From DASXTB01 sp036505615 (GTDB taxonomy: Bacteria; Acidobacteriota; UBA6911; JACQSX01): 31,265 nt of DNA. Below are positions 22,394-31,115 of this stretch, piece by piece. Within the stretch, counting starts at the first letter, position 1, and each line of letters opens with the position of its first letter. The position numbers were made by a program, and so were the translations under genes. The notes under the pieces were generated by a model. The model did no database searches and was not told where the DNA came from. It saw only the letters and a program-made list of their open reading frames with translations. The stretch lies in assembly GCA_036505615.1 (NCBI GenBank), contig DASXTB010000366.1:1-31265 (forward strand), read 5' to 3'.

Positions 22394-24688
22394 ATGCGCT
22401 ATAACCGCAATTTGAAAATCGGACTGGCCCTGTTGTTCCTCTTAATCGCTGGCATTGTCGCCGGCAGTTATCTTCGCCGCGCTTATCAGGAATATCTTTA
22501 CCTGACCAAGCCGGAGAAGGTGGCCAAAGACATCATCAGCCTCGCCAAAGGCTTCAACTATACGGAAAGCCGCAACGGCAAGCCGGTATTCACGGTGATC
22601 GCAAATCGAAGCATCGAGGTCAGGCAGGGAACGAACATCCTGGAGGGAGTGGAGCTTTACAAATACGGTGACGACGGCAAAGTAACCGATTCCGTCAGGA
22701 GCGGACGGGCAAGTTACCAGAAACAGCAAAAGCTAGCTGAGTTCGACCAGAGAGTGGAATTGCATCTTGCCAACGGCATCACGGTCAGAACGGATCATCT
22801 AAAAGTAGACATGAACGCCCAGCAGGCGGAAATATTGAATGGCTACTTTTTTGAATCGGGAAAATATACCGGCAAGGGATCGCAACTCTACTACAAGATC
22901 AGAGACCGGGAACTGGAAATGCAGCAGGGCGTGGAGTTGTTTGTAAAGAACGGGGAGCAGGTTGAAAGTTATGTACGGTCAGACCAGGCGTTGCTGCTGA
23001 TCGCGAAGAACCAGGTCTTCCTCCGAGGGAATGTGTTTTGCAAAAAATCCAGTGAGACGTTGCGGGCCGGCGTGGTGGACCTTGCTTATGACTTTGAAGG
23101 CCATCAATTGATGCAAGTGGTAGCGCGAGAGAACGCTGTGGTCGAGAGCGTCAAGCCGGCCGAAACCCAAACGCTGGCAGCTTCGATCATTACGCTTCCG
23201 GTAGCCAACGGTCGGGCCACCTCCTTTGATGCGACAGCAGGTCAGCGGCCGGTCCGGATCGAAATTCGAAGAGCCGAAAGAGGCCGGAGTTTGGAGGCCG
23301 CACGCATACAAGGTTCTTTTGATGAAAGCGGAAGCATCAACGAACTAAACTCGAGGGAGAATGTGCGGTTTTCCGAACTGCCCGCCGGACCTCAAGTTCA
23401 GTCTGCGGTTGCGCGCGGAAATTTCGTGGCCGGAAAACTCTCGACCGCGACATTTTCTGAACAAGCCCGGCTGCTGGATGAAGCGCGCGGCGTAAGGATG
23501 CAATCCCAGGTTTTGACAATTGGGTTCACTCCCGCCGGCGAGGCTGAAAAGGTGGAAGCCATCGGCTCGGCGACACTGAACCGAATTGCTCCGGACCGCA
23601 AGACCGAGAGCCAGCTCTCGGGAGATCGTCTGGACGGATTCCTGGGGCCGGGTGGTAAATTCAAGCGCGCCGTCGGGACTGGGACTGCGCGAGCGCTGAT
23701 AAGAAATCTCGCCGATAACAGTACGAGAACGGTGACTGCGGCCACAGTTGCCGGTGATTTCGACGCATTGGGAAACCTGACGGCGCTATCCGCCGAACAA
23801 AAAGTAGTCTTGACTCAGCAAGAAGCTAAAGCCAGGCGGCAGACGTACAGCGATTTTCTCGAGTCGAAGATCGCGGACGGCAAGATCACGTGGCTCAAGC
23901 AGTGGCCCAATTTCCGTTACGAGGATGGGGAAAACGCGCTAGCCGGCGAGACTGCGGTCTATGAGAACGGGGTGATCACCATCCCCAGACAGAAGCAGAA
24001 CCCCACCTTGGTTCGAGCTGATGCCCGCACCAGCGCGCTGCGATTTCTGGTTTACGAGAAAGAGAACAAGCTGGCTGCGCATGGAGACGTGAAGAGCGAG
24101 GTAACGAAGAAGGACTCCACCGGCTCTTCACTTCCGTCTTTCAAGGAAAATGAGCCGGTTTTCATTGAGTCCCAGGACCTACAACTCGTTCAAAATGAGG
24201 CCATTTATACGGGGAAGGTCAAGGCCCACCAGAAGACTGATTTCATTTTCGCGAACCGGATGGTTTTTCGTTCTGACACGGGTCTGCTGGCGACCGGTAA
24301 CGTGAACACCGTTTTTTACCGCGAGTCAAAAGGGCAGCTCAAAAAGATCACTGCCTTGGCTCCCCAGCTTGCTTATGACCGTGATTCTCGGGTGGCGAAG
24401 TATTCCGGTGGCGTGCGCATGGTCACGGACGATGGGACGGTCTCGTCGAAAACCCTCGATCTTTACTTCGACAAGAATAATCAAATCCAAAAGGCGATCG
24501 CTCAGCAGAGTGTTGTCATTCAACAGCCAAACCGTACCGGGACAGGAAATGAAGCCGAATATGAGTTCGCCGAAAATCGTATCACTCTGACGGGTAACCA
24601 GGCGCAGATTGTAGATGCGCGGGGAAAGACGCGCGGGCGGCGGTTGACGTTTTTCATTGGCGATGATAGGATTCTAATTGAAAGCTAA
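22394..24688 (+). CDS. Giant LptC/LptA-like LPS-transport bridge protein
   Basis: A 764-residue protein, about four times the size of E. coli LptC or LptA. An N-terminal transmembrane helix (about 9-26) is followed by an LptC-like region (about 40-230; FTVIANRSIEVRQG, NGITVRTDHLKVDMNAQQAE). The rest is beta-rich repeats of OstA/LptA type, the clearest near the C-terminus: FIESQDLQLVQNEAIYTGKV (from about 588), then NRMVFRSDTGLLATGNVNTVF and NEAEYEFAENRITLTG. It would anchor in the inner membrane and carry LPS or another lipid across the periplasm, working with LptB (next gene) and LptF/G (not in window). The ATG at 22394 has no ribosome binding site, since heptamer repeats lie directly before it. 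Confidence 0.85.
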   Translation: MRYNRNLKIGLALLFLLIAGIVAGSYLRRAYQEYLYLTKPEKVAKDIISLAKGFNYTESRNGKPVFTVIANRSIEVRQGTNILEGVELYKYGDDGKVTDSVRSGRASYQKQQKLAEFDQRVELHLANGITVRTDHLKVDMNAQQAEILNGYFFESGKYTGKGSQLYYKIRDRELEMQQGVELFVKNGEQVESYVRSDQALLLIAKNQVFLRGNVFCKKSSETLRAGVVDLAYDFEGHQLMQVVARENAVVESVKPAETQTLAASIITLPVANGRATSFDATAGQRPVRIEIRRAERGRSLEAARIQGSFDESGSINELNSRENVRFSELPAGPQVQSAVARGNFVAGKLSTATFSEQARLLDEARGVRMQSQVLTIGFTPAGEAEKVEAIGSATLNRIAPDRKTESQLSGDRLDGFLGPGGKFKRAVGTGTARALIRNLADNSTRTVTAATVAGDFDALGNLTALSAEQKVVLTQQEAKARRQTYSDFLESKIADGKITWLKQWPNFRYEDGENALAGETAVYENGVITIPRQKQNPTLVRADARTSALRFLVYEKENKLAAHGDVKSEVTKKDSTGSSLPSFKENEPVFIESQDLQLVQNEAIYTGKVKAHQKTDFIFANRMVFRSDTGLLATGNVNTVFYRESKGQLKKITALAPQLAYDRDSRVAKYSGGVRMVTDDGTVSSKTLDLYFDKNNQIQKAIAQQSVVIQQPNRTGTGNEAEYEFAENRITLTGNQAQIVDARGKTRGRRLTFFIGDDRILIES

Positions 24689-24858
24689 ACCAGTAATAAT
24701 AAAGGAGTTAGCGGTAGGTCTCGGGCTTCGATTATTTAACGACTATAGGACTAAGGCGCTGGTTGGCCAATGGCCAGACGGGGAGGGCGGCAAGGATACA
24801 ATCGTAGTGGCAATTTCTTCGTGTCCAAAGCAGTCGCAGATGCATATTGAAGCGTAGG

Positions 24859-25584
24859 ATGAGCTTACTGGCGAGCGAGGGCCTTTGTAAAAGCTACAAA
24901 GGACGCAGAGTTGTCAACAATATCCATATTGAGATCCGTGATGGAGAAATTGTCGGACTGCTGGGTCCCAACGGCGCGGGGAAGACCACTACTTTTTATA
25001 TGATCGTGGGCCTGACCCCTCCCGATTCCGGGAGGGTGATCTTGAACGGCGACGATATTACTCAATTGCCCATGTTTCTTCGCGCGCGTAAAGGAGTCAG
25101 TTATTTGCCTCAGGAACCTTCGGTATTTCGAAAGTTGAGTGTGGAAGAAAACCTGTATGCTATTACTGAAACGCTGGAGCTGTCGCCGGGTGAACAGGAC
25201 CAGAGAGTAAATGATCTTCTGGAGGAGTTCGGCGTCGCTCATTTGCGCAAGCATCGGGCCTACACTTTGTCAGGGGGTGAGCGTCGTCGGCTGGAAATTG
25301 CTCGCTCGCTGGTAATCAAACCGTCATTTATTCTGTTAGACGAGCCCTTTGCTGGGATTGATCCTCTGGCGGTGTTGGACATCCAGCGTGTGGTGACCCA
25401 TTTGAGGGATCGCAAAATTGGAGTTCTGATCACGGACCATAACGTGCGGGAGACCTTGAAGATTACCGATCGCGCGTACATCATTAAAGAGGGTAATATT
25501 TTTAAGACGGGCACACCCTCCGTGCTATCATCAGACCTCGAAGTACGGAGAGTCTATCTGGGTGAAAACTTCAGGTTGAATTGA
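24859..25584 (+). CDS. lptB: LPS export ABC transporter ATP-binding protein LptB
   Basis: A 241-residue cytoplasmic ATPase that powers lipopolysaccharide extraction through LptFG. Walker A is GPNGAGKTT, the Q-loop is LPQEPSVF, the signature is TLSGGERRRLEIARSL, Walker B is FILLDEPFAGIDP and the switch His is in LITDHNVRETL. KSYKGRRVVNNIHIEIRDGE and FYMIVGLTPPDSG match LptB rather than other ABC ATPases. A TTG at 24847 would add four residues; I use the ATG at 24859. A 170-base space separates it from the LptC-like gene, in which I see no gene and no sure promoter. Its TGA is three bases before the rpoN start, so the two are co-translated. Confidence 0.95.
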   Translation: MSLLASEGLCKSYKGRRVVNNIHIEIRDGEIVGLLGPNGAGKTTTFYMIVGLTPPDSGRVILNGDDITQLPMFLRARKGVSYLPQEPSVFRKLSVEENLYAITETLELSPGEQDQRVNDLLEEFGVAHLRKHRAYTLSGGERRRLEIARSLVIKPSFILLDEPFAGIDPLAVLDIQRVVTHLRDRKIGVLITDHNVRETLKITDRAYIIKEGNIFKTGTPSVLSSDLEVRRVYLGENFRLN

Positions 25585-25587
25585 TTG

Positions 25588-27192
25588 ATGGTTGTTCGAA
25601 GAAATAGCCTGAAACCTTCCTTGAGTGTCCAGCTGAGTCAGCGGCTGGCGATGACCCCCTCATTACTGCAGAAGATCGAGCTGCTGACCCTTTCGCGGCT
25701 GGAGTTGTCGGAAATGTTGAATGAGGAGCTTCTGGAGAATCCGGCGCTGGAGGAGGAAGCGGAAAGCAGCGCGGATAAAGAAGGCCCCGACTCTTTTGAA
25801 TCGGACGCTGATGGGCAGTCACTGGCTGCCCGGGGCGATGGCCGGGAGGAAGAAACGCCGCCCCCGGATGAGTTTCAGACCACGGATGAAACCATTAGGG
25901 AAATTGAATACTACTTTGGCGATCAGACCAGCGTCGGTTTCGAAAGCAGGGAGTACTTCGACGATGATCGGCCCTCCTTTGAGACTTTCTTGGTGCGCCC
26001 TCCTTCGCTTTACGATCATCTGGAATGGCAGATCAACCTGTCCGAGGCTCCCGATAAGATTCGAGACATTAGCCGCTATCTGTCGGGCAACCTGAACGAA
26101 GATGGATATTTACTGGTTTCGCTGGAGGAAGCAGGGGAAGCCACCGGATCTTCGCTGGCGGAAGTCGAAGAGGCCCAAAAACTAGTGATGCAGCTCGATC
26201 CGCTCGGAGTAGGCAGTCGTAATCTGCAGGAATGTCTGATCGTACAGATCCAAAATCTCTTTGGGCGGGATACGCTCCTGGAAAAGCTGGCCACCAGTTG
26301 CCTGCCGCTGATTCAGATGCACAAATACAAAGAGATCGCCAAAGAGCTGAAGTGCGAACCGGAAGAGATCGAGCAGGCCCTGGTGACACTTCGAAAATTA
26401 TCGCCCAAGCCGGGACAGAAATACGCCTCCGAGAAACCGAGATATATTCAGCCCGACATTTACATTTACAAGACCGAAGGCATTTTTAGTTGCCTCGAGC
26501 ACCCCGAATTTCGCTCATCAACGCCGGGCCAGTGTCCGGTCAAAGTCAAACCCAAGGACGACAGTTGGACGGATTCATCCCCCATTTGCGGAAGAGACCT
26601 GGTGGAGTATGAAATCGAGATGAATGAGGACGGCCTCCCCAAGTTGCGCTTGAGCGCTGCCTATCGAGATCTGTTGAAAATGAACAATCTGCCCAAAGAG
26701 AGCAAGAATTACATCAAGGAAAAGTGGCGCAGCGCACAGGAGCTGCTGAAGAGCGTGAGCCAGCGCAAACATACGATTTATCGAGTTTGTTCCTCCATCG
26801 TAAGCCGGCAGCGTGATTTTCTTGACCAGGGCATTACGCATCTGAAACCGATGCTGATCAAAGATGTGGCCGACGAATTGGGGGTTCACTCTTCCACCAT
26901 CAGTCGGGCTGTCACCAACAAGTACGTCTACACCCCGCAGGGAGTGATGGAACTGCGCAGCTTCTTCACCGTGGGTGTGGAAAGCTCGGAGGGGGACAAC
27001 CTCAGCATCGTCCACGTAAAGCACAAGATCAAGCAAATCATCCAGGACGAAAATGGCAAGAAGCCGCTCAGTGATCAGAAAATCGCCAACATGCTAAACA
27101 GTCAAGGGATCCAGATCACGCGACGGACAGTGGCGAAATATCGGGATCAGATGAAGGTTCCGGGCTCGCGAGGGCGGAAGGGTCCCTTATGA
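25588..27192 (+). CDS. rpoN: RNA polymerase sigma-54 factor RpoN
   Basis: A 534-residue sigma-54 factor that directs RNA polymerase to -24/-12 promoters and needs enhancer-binding ATPases. Region I: LSVQLSQRLAMTPSLLQKIE and ELSEMLNEELLENPALEEE. Region II: an acidic stretch, about 50-105. The core-binding part follows from about residue 130 (DHLEWQINLSEAP). The DNA-binding part has LGVHSSTISRAVTNKYVYTP (helix-turn-helix). The RpoN box near the C-terminus reads TRRTVAKYRDQ against the usual ARRTVAKYRE. All parts are present and the length is typical. Its last four bases overlap the hpf start (ATGA). Sitting among envelope, hibernation and HPr-kinase genes is a widely conserved context. Confidence 0.97.
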   Translation: MVVRRNSLKPSLSVQLSQRLAMTPSLLQKIELLTLSRLELSEMLNEELLENPALEEEAESSADKEGPDSFESDADGQSLAARGDGREEETPPPDEFQTTDETIREIEYYFGDQTSVGFESREYFDDDRPSFETFLVRPPSLYDHLEWQINLSEAPDKIRDISRYLSGNLNEDGYLLVSLEEAGEATGSSLAEVEEAQKLVMQLDPLGVGSRNLQECLIVQIQNLFGRDTLLEKLATSCLPLIQMHKYKEIAKELKCEPEEIEQALVTLRKLSPKPGQKYASEKPRYIQPDIYIYKTEGIFSCLEHPEFRSSTPGQCPVKVKPKDDSWTDSSPICGRDLVEYEIEMNEDGLPKLRLSAAYRDLLKMNNLPKESKNYIKEKWRSAQELLKSVSQRKHTIYRVCSSIVSRQRDFLDQGITHLKPMLIKDVADELGVHSSTISRAVTNKYVYTPQGVMELRSFFTVGVESSEGDNLSIVHVKHKIKQIIQDENGKKPLSDQKIANMLNSQGIQITRRTVAKYRDQMKVPGSRGRKGPL

Positions 27193-27707
27193 ATGTAGAG
27201 ATCACCGGCAGACACATCGAAATCACGCCTTCCCTTCGCGCGTTTGTCCAGGAGCATCTTGATAAGATTCCGCGCCTGCTGGGAGATAACGTTTCCATGC
27301 ATGTCATTTTGACGGTCGAGAAAAAACGTCACCTTTGCGAAATCATACTTAAATCAAAGACCGTCCAGTTGGCGACGATGGAAGAGACCACTGACATGTA
27401 CGGTTCCATCATTCGGGCGATGCACAAGCTGGAGAAACAGGCGCTCAAAACCAAGAAAAGGCGTGTTGAGATAAAACGGCGGAAGACGGGCCCGGTTCGG
27501 CGCAAGTCGATAGTACCGATCGCCCTGGCCGCGGTCCCCTCGGTAATTGAAGAAACTATTTCCAAAAAGCCGATGGCCATTGAGGAAGCGCTGTTAAACC
27601 TGAATGATTCCGGCAACGGTTTTGTGGTCTATCGAGACGCCGAATCCAAAAGTGTCAGTGTGATTTACCGGCGCAAGGATGGAAACATAGGCCTGATCCG
27701 TGCATGA
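27189..27707 (+). CDS. hpf: Long-form ribosome hibernation promoting factor
   Basis: A 172-residue protein that binds the 30S subunit in stationary phase and, in the long form, dimerises ribosomes to inactive 100S particles. The N-terminal S30AE domain opens NVEITGRHIEITPSLRAFVQ and runs to about 100, with the basic tail KTKKRRVEIKRRKTG. The C-terminal dimerisation domain (about 125-172) has PMAIEEALLNLNDSGNGFVV and YRRKDGNIGLI. It overlaps both neighbours by ATGA (rpoN upstream, thioredoxin-like gene downstream), so it is translationally coupled. Long forms are usual outside gamma-proteobacteria. Confidence 0.94.
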   Translation: MNVEITGRHIEITPSLRAFVQEHLDKIPRLLGDNVSMHVILTVEKKRHLCEIILKSKTVQLATMEETTDMYGSIIRAMHKLEKQALKTKKRRVEIKRRKTGPVRRKSIVPIALAAVPSVIEETISKKPMAIEEALLNLNDSGNGFVVYRDAESKSVSVIYRRKDGNIGLIRA

Positions 27708-28681
27708 GGGCATCGAAGCTGGCGCTCTCCCTGAGCCTCTTTTTAGCGCTGTCGCCGGCCCGCGGGGCCGGGATTAAAGCCCGTGCCCGGGCGGGAACGC
27801 CGGCGGAAGTGGCTTTAGGGCGGCAGACTTCTGCTGCCAACGTGTCCAGCCCGGTTGTCTCCCCTGAGATTGAAGAGAGCGTGCTGCGCAGGTTGAAAAG
27901 CGCGCTGCGCCCGGGCCAGCCGTTGGTGGTGTCTCGCTTGTACAACGAGGTATTCACCGATCCGGCTGAGCGAAAGGTGTTGGACCGGCTTTTCAATCTC
28001 TTTTTCAAAATCCCGGTCTATATCGTTCAGAGCTTCGAGGCAAGCAAGAAGCCGCCTTTGCTGCAGGATATCTCCCGCCAGTTTCTCCTCAATATTACCG
28101 GCGAGGCGGACTTGCTGCTCACGATTATGGAAGCAGACCCGCGAGTGCCGAAGTTTTTCCGGCGGGATCCCAACAGCGGCGAAATTACATCGGTAGAGCC
28201 GGCCGCTTTGCGGGCCAACCCTAGGTTCGCCGCTCAGCTGGAGCGGTCATTAATCGGCCTCGAGGGGCGAGCCGCGCCGGATTTTGCGCTTGCCGCCTTT
28301 GACGGCGCTCCTGTTACGCTTTCTTCGCTTCGCGGCCAAAGGGTCTTGCTCTATTTCTGGTTTACTGATTGTCCGCCTTGCGTTCAGATCAGCGCTAATT
28401 TGGTGGCTTTGCAGCGAAAGTACGGAGGGGAAAAATTCACCGTGCTCGGTCTCAACGCCGACGGCGTTTTGGACTTGCCTTACTCCAACTCCGACCGTGC
28501 TGCCTATGCGCGCCGCCATCAACTGAATTTCCCCAACCTGCTCCTGGATGCAAACACGATGAAAGCTTACGGCGAAGTTTCAATCTTTCCCACGCTCTTC
28601 TTGGTGGGCGCCGACGGCATTGTGCAAAAACAGCTCATTAACTATCAGTCATTGGAGACGCTGGAGAAGACAGTGCGCTAG
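27704..28681 (+). CDS. Exported TlpA/AhpC-type thioredoxin-fold protein with extra N-terminal domain
   Basis: A 325-residue protein. A signal peptide (about 1-21) is followed by a domain of about 160 residues that I do not recognise (LYNEVFTDPAERKVLDRLFN is its best-marked stretch), then a thioredoxin/AhpC-TSA domain. That domain begins GRAAPDFALAAFDGAPVTL and contains YFWFTDCPPC with Cys223 and Cys226, the redox pair, plus SIFPTLFLVG with the cis-proline. It is probably a periplasmic thiol-disulfide oxidoreductase. The ATGA overlap with hpf places it in the lptB-rpoN-hpf unit, in the position where proteobacteria carry ptsN. The AhpC-like 'TSA' alternative is less likely since the motif is CxxC. 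Confidence 0.82.
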   Translation: MRASKLALSLSLFLALSPARGAGIKARARAGTPAEVALGRQTSAANVSSPVVSPEIEESVLRRLKSALRPGQPLVVSRLYNEVFTDPAERKVLDRLFNLFFKIPVYIVQSFEASKKPPLLQDISRQFLLNITGEADLLLTIMEADPRVPKFFRRDPNSGEITSVEPAALRANPRFAAQLERSLIGLEGRAAPDFALAAFDGAPVTLSSLRGQRVLLYFWFTDCPPCVQISANLVALQRKYGGEKFTVLGLNADGVLDLPYSNSDRAAYARRHQLNFPNLLLDANTMKAYGEVSIFPTLFLVGADGIVQKQLINYQSLETLEKTVR

Positions 28682-28760
28682 CTCGGATTCGCCCGCACCT
28701 TGGAGCACTCTGAGGTATCCCTCTCCAGGGCGGCTACACAGATGGAAGAAGCCAACAAGA

Positions 28761-29083
28761 AAACCCGAAGGGTTTAGAGAGTATAGCCGGCGGCAAAGCC
28801 CGCGTTTTTTGCGGGCGCCGCCGCCGGTTGACTGGTCCCCGTAAAACCATCCGACGCTGAAAGCGTCGCAGAGCCGCAGTTCCACAGAAAGCGCGAGTAA
28901 CGAAACGCCGTGTCGTTGCAGCATCAGGACGAGCTCGCCTTCAAAACCCCGGGTCCGCTAATACTCCTTTTGTTCTTGTGCCCTTACAGGGCAGATCCTC
29001 CTTGGGGAATGGCCAACCGGCGGCGTCGCCCGCAAAAGACGCGGGCTTTGCCGCCGGCTATACTCGGTAAACCCTTCGGGTTT
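28761..29083. mobile_element. MITE-like element, copy B (70-bp terminal inverted repeats)
   Basis: The left arm 28761-28830 and the reverse complement of the right arm 29014-29083 agree at 66 of 70 positions by eye. Both arms match those of copy A (2275-2654), including AAACCCGAAGGGTTTA at the outer ends and GAGTATAGCCGGCGGCAAAG. The core shares CCATCCGACGCTGAA, GCGTCGCAGAGCC, TCCACAGA and CCTTTTGT with copy A in the same order. Frames inside it encode only repeat-derived peptides. It occupies most of the 489-base space between the thioredoxin and hprK genes; the remaining 87 bases before hprK would have to carry any hprK promoter. No target duplication is obvious. Confidence 0.7.
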
Positions 29084-29170
29084 CGCAGATGTGCGGCACT
29101 CTTCGGGAGAGCAGCCACTCCTCACAATTGTCATCACATTTCCGCTTCACAACACTAAAATAAGCTTCTT

Positions 29171-30085
29171 ATGCCGTCCCTCTTTAATGCGGAACGGTCC
29201 GTCTCTGTTGACGAGCTGTTGCGGCATTCGTTTAGACGAATGGAGCTACGTCTGGTCGCGGGGCGCGGTGGACTGGGAAACAGGATCCTGTCGACACGTA
29301 TACAAAAACTGGGGCTGGCGCTCAGTGGATACACTGGTTATATCAAACCGGGACGCGCGCAATTTATCGGAGGCACGGAAATTCATTTCTTAGAAACTCT
29401 GAACGTTGACGCGCGCCGCAATGCCTTCATCAATCTCAGTTCCCACGCGATTTGCTGCATGGTCATCACAAAGGACCTGGAAGCTCCGTCCGACCTGAAG
29501 GAACTGTGCGAACGAAATAACATTCCTTTGCTGCAGACCGATGCAGCCAGCTCCGTCGCCATCGCCGAAGTGACCGACTTTCTGGAGCAGACGCTGGCTC
29601 CTCAAATATCGCTGCATGGCGTGCTGATGGACATTTACGGGATGGGAGTACTTTTATGTGGAGACAGCGGTGTGGGGAAAAGTGAGTGCGCGCTCGACCT
29701 TATTTTTCGCGGGCATCGACTGATAAGTGACGATTTGATCTGCATCGTACGCCACGGCCCGGACCGGCTGGTGGGGAAGGGCCCGGAGAACCTGCGTTTT
29801 CACATGGAGCTGCGCGGTCTCGGCATCATCGATATAAAAGAGCTCTTCGGCATATCGGTGCTGAGAGAAGAAAAAAACATCGAACTGGCGATTCGTTTCG
29901 AGACTTGGTCCACGGAAACCGAATTCGATCGTTCGGGGTGCGAACAGGAGACCATGGAGATTTTAGGAATCCATGTTCCCTTGCGCCGCATGCCGGTAGC
30001 GCCCGGCCGAAACCTCGCTACCCTGGTTGAAGTCGCCGCCCGCCTTCAGCTGTTGAAGACAAGGCGCACTTCAGTGGAAGGTTAG
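29171..30085 (+). CDS. hprK: HPr kinase/phosphorylase HprK
   Basis: A 304-residue bifunctional enzyme that phosphorylates a serine of the PTS protein HPr and removes it again. N-terminal domain: about 1-135. Catalytic domain: ISLHGVLMDIYGMGVLLCGD (His149), P-loop GDSGVGKS (164-171), RGHRLISDD (180-188), the signature MELRGLGIIDIKELFG (212-227) and the C-terminal loop PVAPGRNLATLVEVAA. All catalytic residues look present. In diderms HprK often controls a truncated PTS of regulatory use; HPr and EI are not in the window and may follow rapZ. The stop codon TAG lies within the first word of the octamer array that precedes rapZ. Confidence 0.95.
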   Translation: MPSLFNAERSVSVDELLRHSFRRMELRLVAGRGGLGNRILSTRIQKLGLALSGYTGYIKPGRAQFIGGTEIHFLETLNVDARRNAFINLSSHAICCMVITKDLEAPSDLKELCERNNIPLLQTDAASSVAIAEVTDFLEQTLAPQISLHGVLMDIYGMGVLLCGDSGVGKSECALDLIFRGHRLISDDLICIVRHGPDRLVGKGPENLRFHMELRGLGIIDIKELFGISVLREEKNIELAIRFETWSTETEFDRSGCEQETMEILGIHVPLRRMPVAPGRNLATLVEVAARLQLLKTRRTSVEG

Positions 30086-30195
30086 CAGGTTAGCAAGTTG
30101 GCAGGTTTGTCGAATGGGGCAACTTCCCGAGCTGTCCAACGGACTACTCATCCACCTGCCAACCTGCTAATCTGCTTACTTGCTAATCTGCTAAC
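30079..30195. repeat. Octamer word array with inverted halves between hprK and rapZ
   Basis: From 30079 four eight-base words run on (AGGTTAGC twice, AAGTTGGC, AGGTTTGT). From 30154 to 30193 five reverse-complementary words follow (ACCTGCCA, ACCTGCTA, ATCTGCTT, ACTTGCTA, ATCTGCTA). About 43 bases separate the halves, so the message between hprK and rapZ could fold into a stem of about 30-40 imperfect pairs. The hprK stop codon is inside the first word. The right half ends about 28 bases before the rapZ ATG. Confidence 0.7.
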
Positions 30196-30223
30196 TCCGA
30201 CTGGGGACAGGCCACGGACAGAC

Positions 30224-31096
30224 ATGAAACTCAAGAACCTCGTGATCATCACCGGCTTGAGCGGCTCGGGCAAACATACCGTATTTAAGGCATTTGAAGA
30301 TCTGGGTTATTTCTGCGTAGATAATATTCCCATCCCTCTGATTCCGCGTCTGATCCAGTTGTCCGGTGCCACCGAAGGAAAGATCGACAAGCTGGCGCTG
30401 GTAGTGGACGCCCGCCTGGGCGAGGCCATCCACGATTTAAAAAAGCTGGTGAAGGAACTGAAGCAGTATCCGTTCCGGACGGTGCTGATATTCGTGGAGG
30501 CTTCCGAAGCGACTCTGGCGCGCCGCTACAGCGAGACCAGACGTATTCACCCGCTGGCTCTCGATCGCAATGTGCTGGATGGAATCCGTGAGGAGCAGGA
30601 AAAACTCAGTGACATTCGCAGTCTTGCCGACGTTGTTTTGAATACCAGCGATTATACCGTCCATGAGCTTCGGCGCTTTGTGGAAGAGAACTTCCGAGAC
30701 GTGGAGGAGACAGATTCGCCGATCATCGCGGTCATGAGTTTTGGTTACAAGAATGGTATTCCATTCAATGCTGATCTGGTTTTTGACGTCCGTTATCTTC
30801 CTAATCCCAATTTCGAGCCGGAGCTAAAAAGCAAAACGGGTTCGGATCCGGAAGTGGTTGAGTTCATGAACAGGTTTCCGGATACCTGCATTACCCTGGA
30901 CAAGATAACCGACCTTTTACATTACCTGATTCCAAAGTACATTGAAGAGAGAAAGTCTTACCTCACCATCGCCATCGGATGTACGGGAGGAAGACACCGT
31001 TCAGTAATGATCGCCAACGCGTTGGCCGAGCGGGTACAGAAGATGGGTTTCAAGGTGAACCTGATCCATCGAGATATTCATTCCAGTCAGGGGTAG
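30224..31096 (+). CDS. rapZ: RapZ/YvcJ-type nucleotide-binding protein
   Basis: A 290-residue protein of the RapZ (YhbJ/YvcJ) family, an RNase E adaptor or RNA/nucleotide-binding regulator of cell-wall sugar supply in studied bacteria. The N-terminal P-loop reads GLSGSGKHT, where the usual Ser of GKST is His18; FEDLGYFCVDNIPI follows as in the family. The C-terminal domain has FDVRYLPNPNFEPELKSKTG and TIAIGCTGGRHRSVMIANAL, the conserved GCTGG-HRS loop, and ends in NLIHRDIHSSQG. A long in-frame extension upstream to 30098 is encoded by the octamer array and is rejected in favour of ATG 30224. It is likely co-transcribed with hprK across the repeat. Confidence 0.92.
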   Translation: MKLKNLVIITGLSGSGKHTVFKAFEDLGYFCVDNIPIPLIPRLIQLSGATEGKIDKLALVVDARLGEAIHDLKKLVKELKQYPFRTVLIFVEASEATLARRYSETRRIHPLALDRNVLDGIREEQEKLSDIRSLADVVLNTSDYTVHELRRFVEENFRDVEETDSPIIAVMSFGYKNGIPFNADLVFDVRYLPNPNFEPELKSKTGSDPEVVEFMNRFPDTCITLDKITDLLHYLIPKYIEERKSYLTIAIGCTGGRHRSVMIANALAERVQKMGFKVNLIHRDIHSSQG

Positions 31097-31115
31097 ACTA
31101 TTCCAAATGCAAGCC

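Noticed and set aside
24689..24858. Promoter for lptB around GGATACAAT (24793-24801)
   Set aside because: The nearest TTGGCC is 27 bases upstream, too far for a normal promoter; no sigma-54 type TGGC-TGCA pair either.
28682..29170. Small genes in frames 28620-28844, 28649-28924 and 28910-29158
   Set aside because: All coincide with the MITE-like element and give the same repeat-derived peptides as the copy at 2275-2654.
30098..30223. 42-codon N-terminal extension of rapZ
   Set aside because: Encoded by the octamer array (peptide PPANLLICLLANLL), whereas the family begins at the P-loop just after the ATG at 30224.
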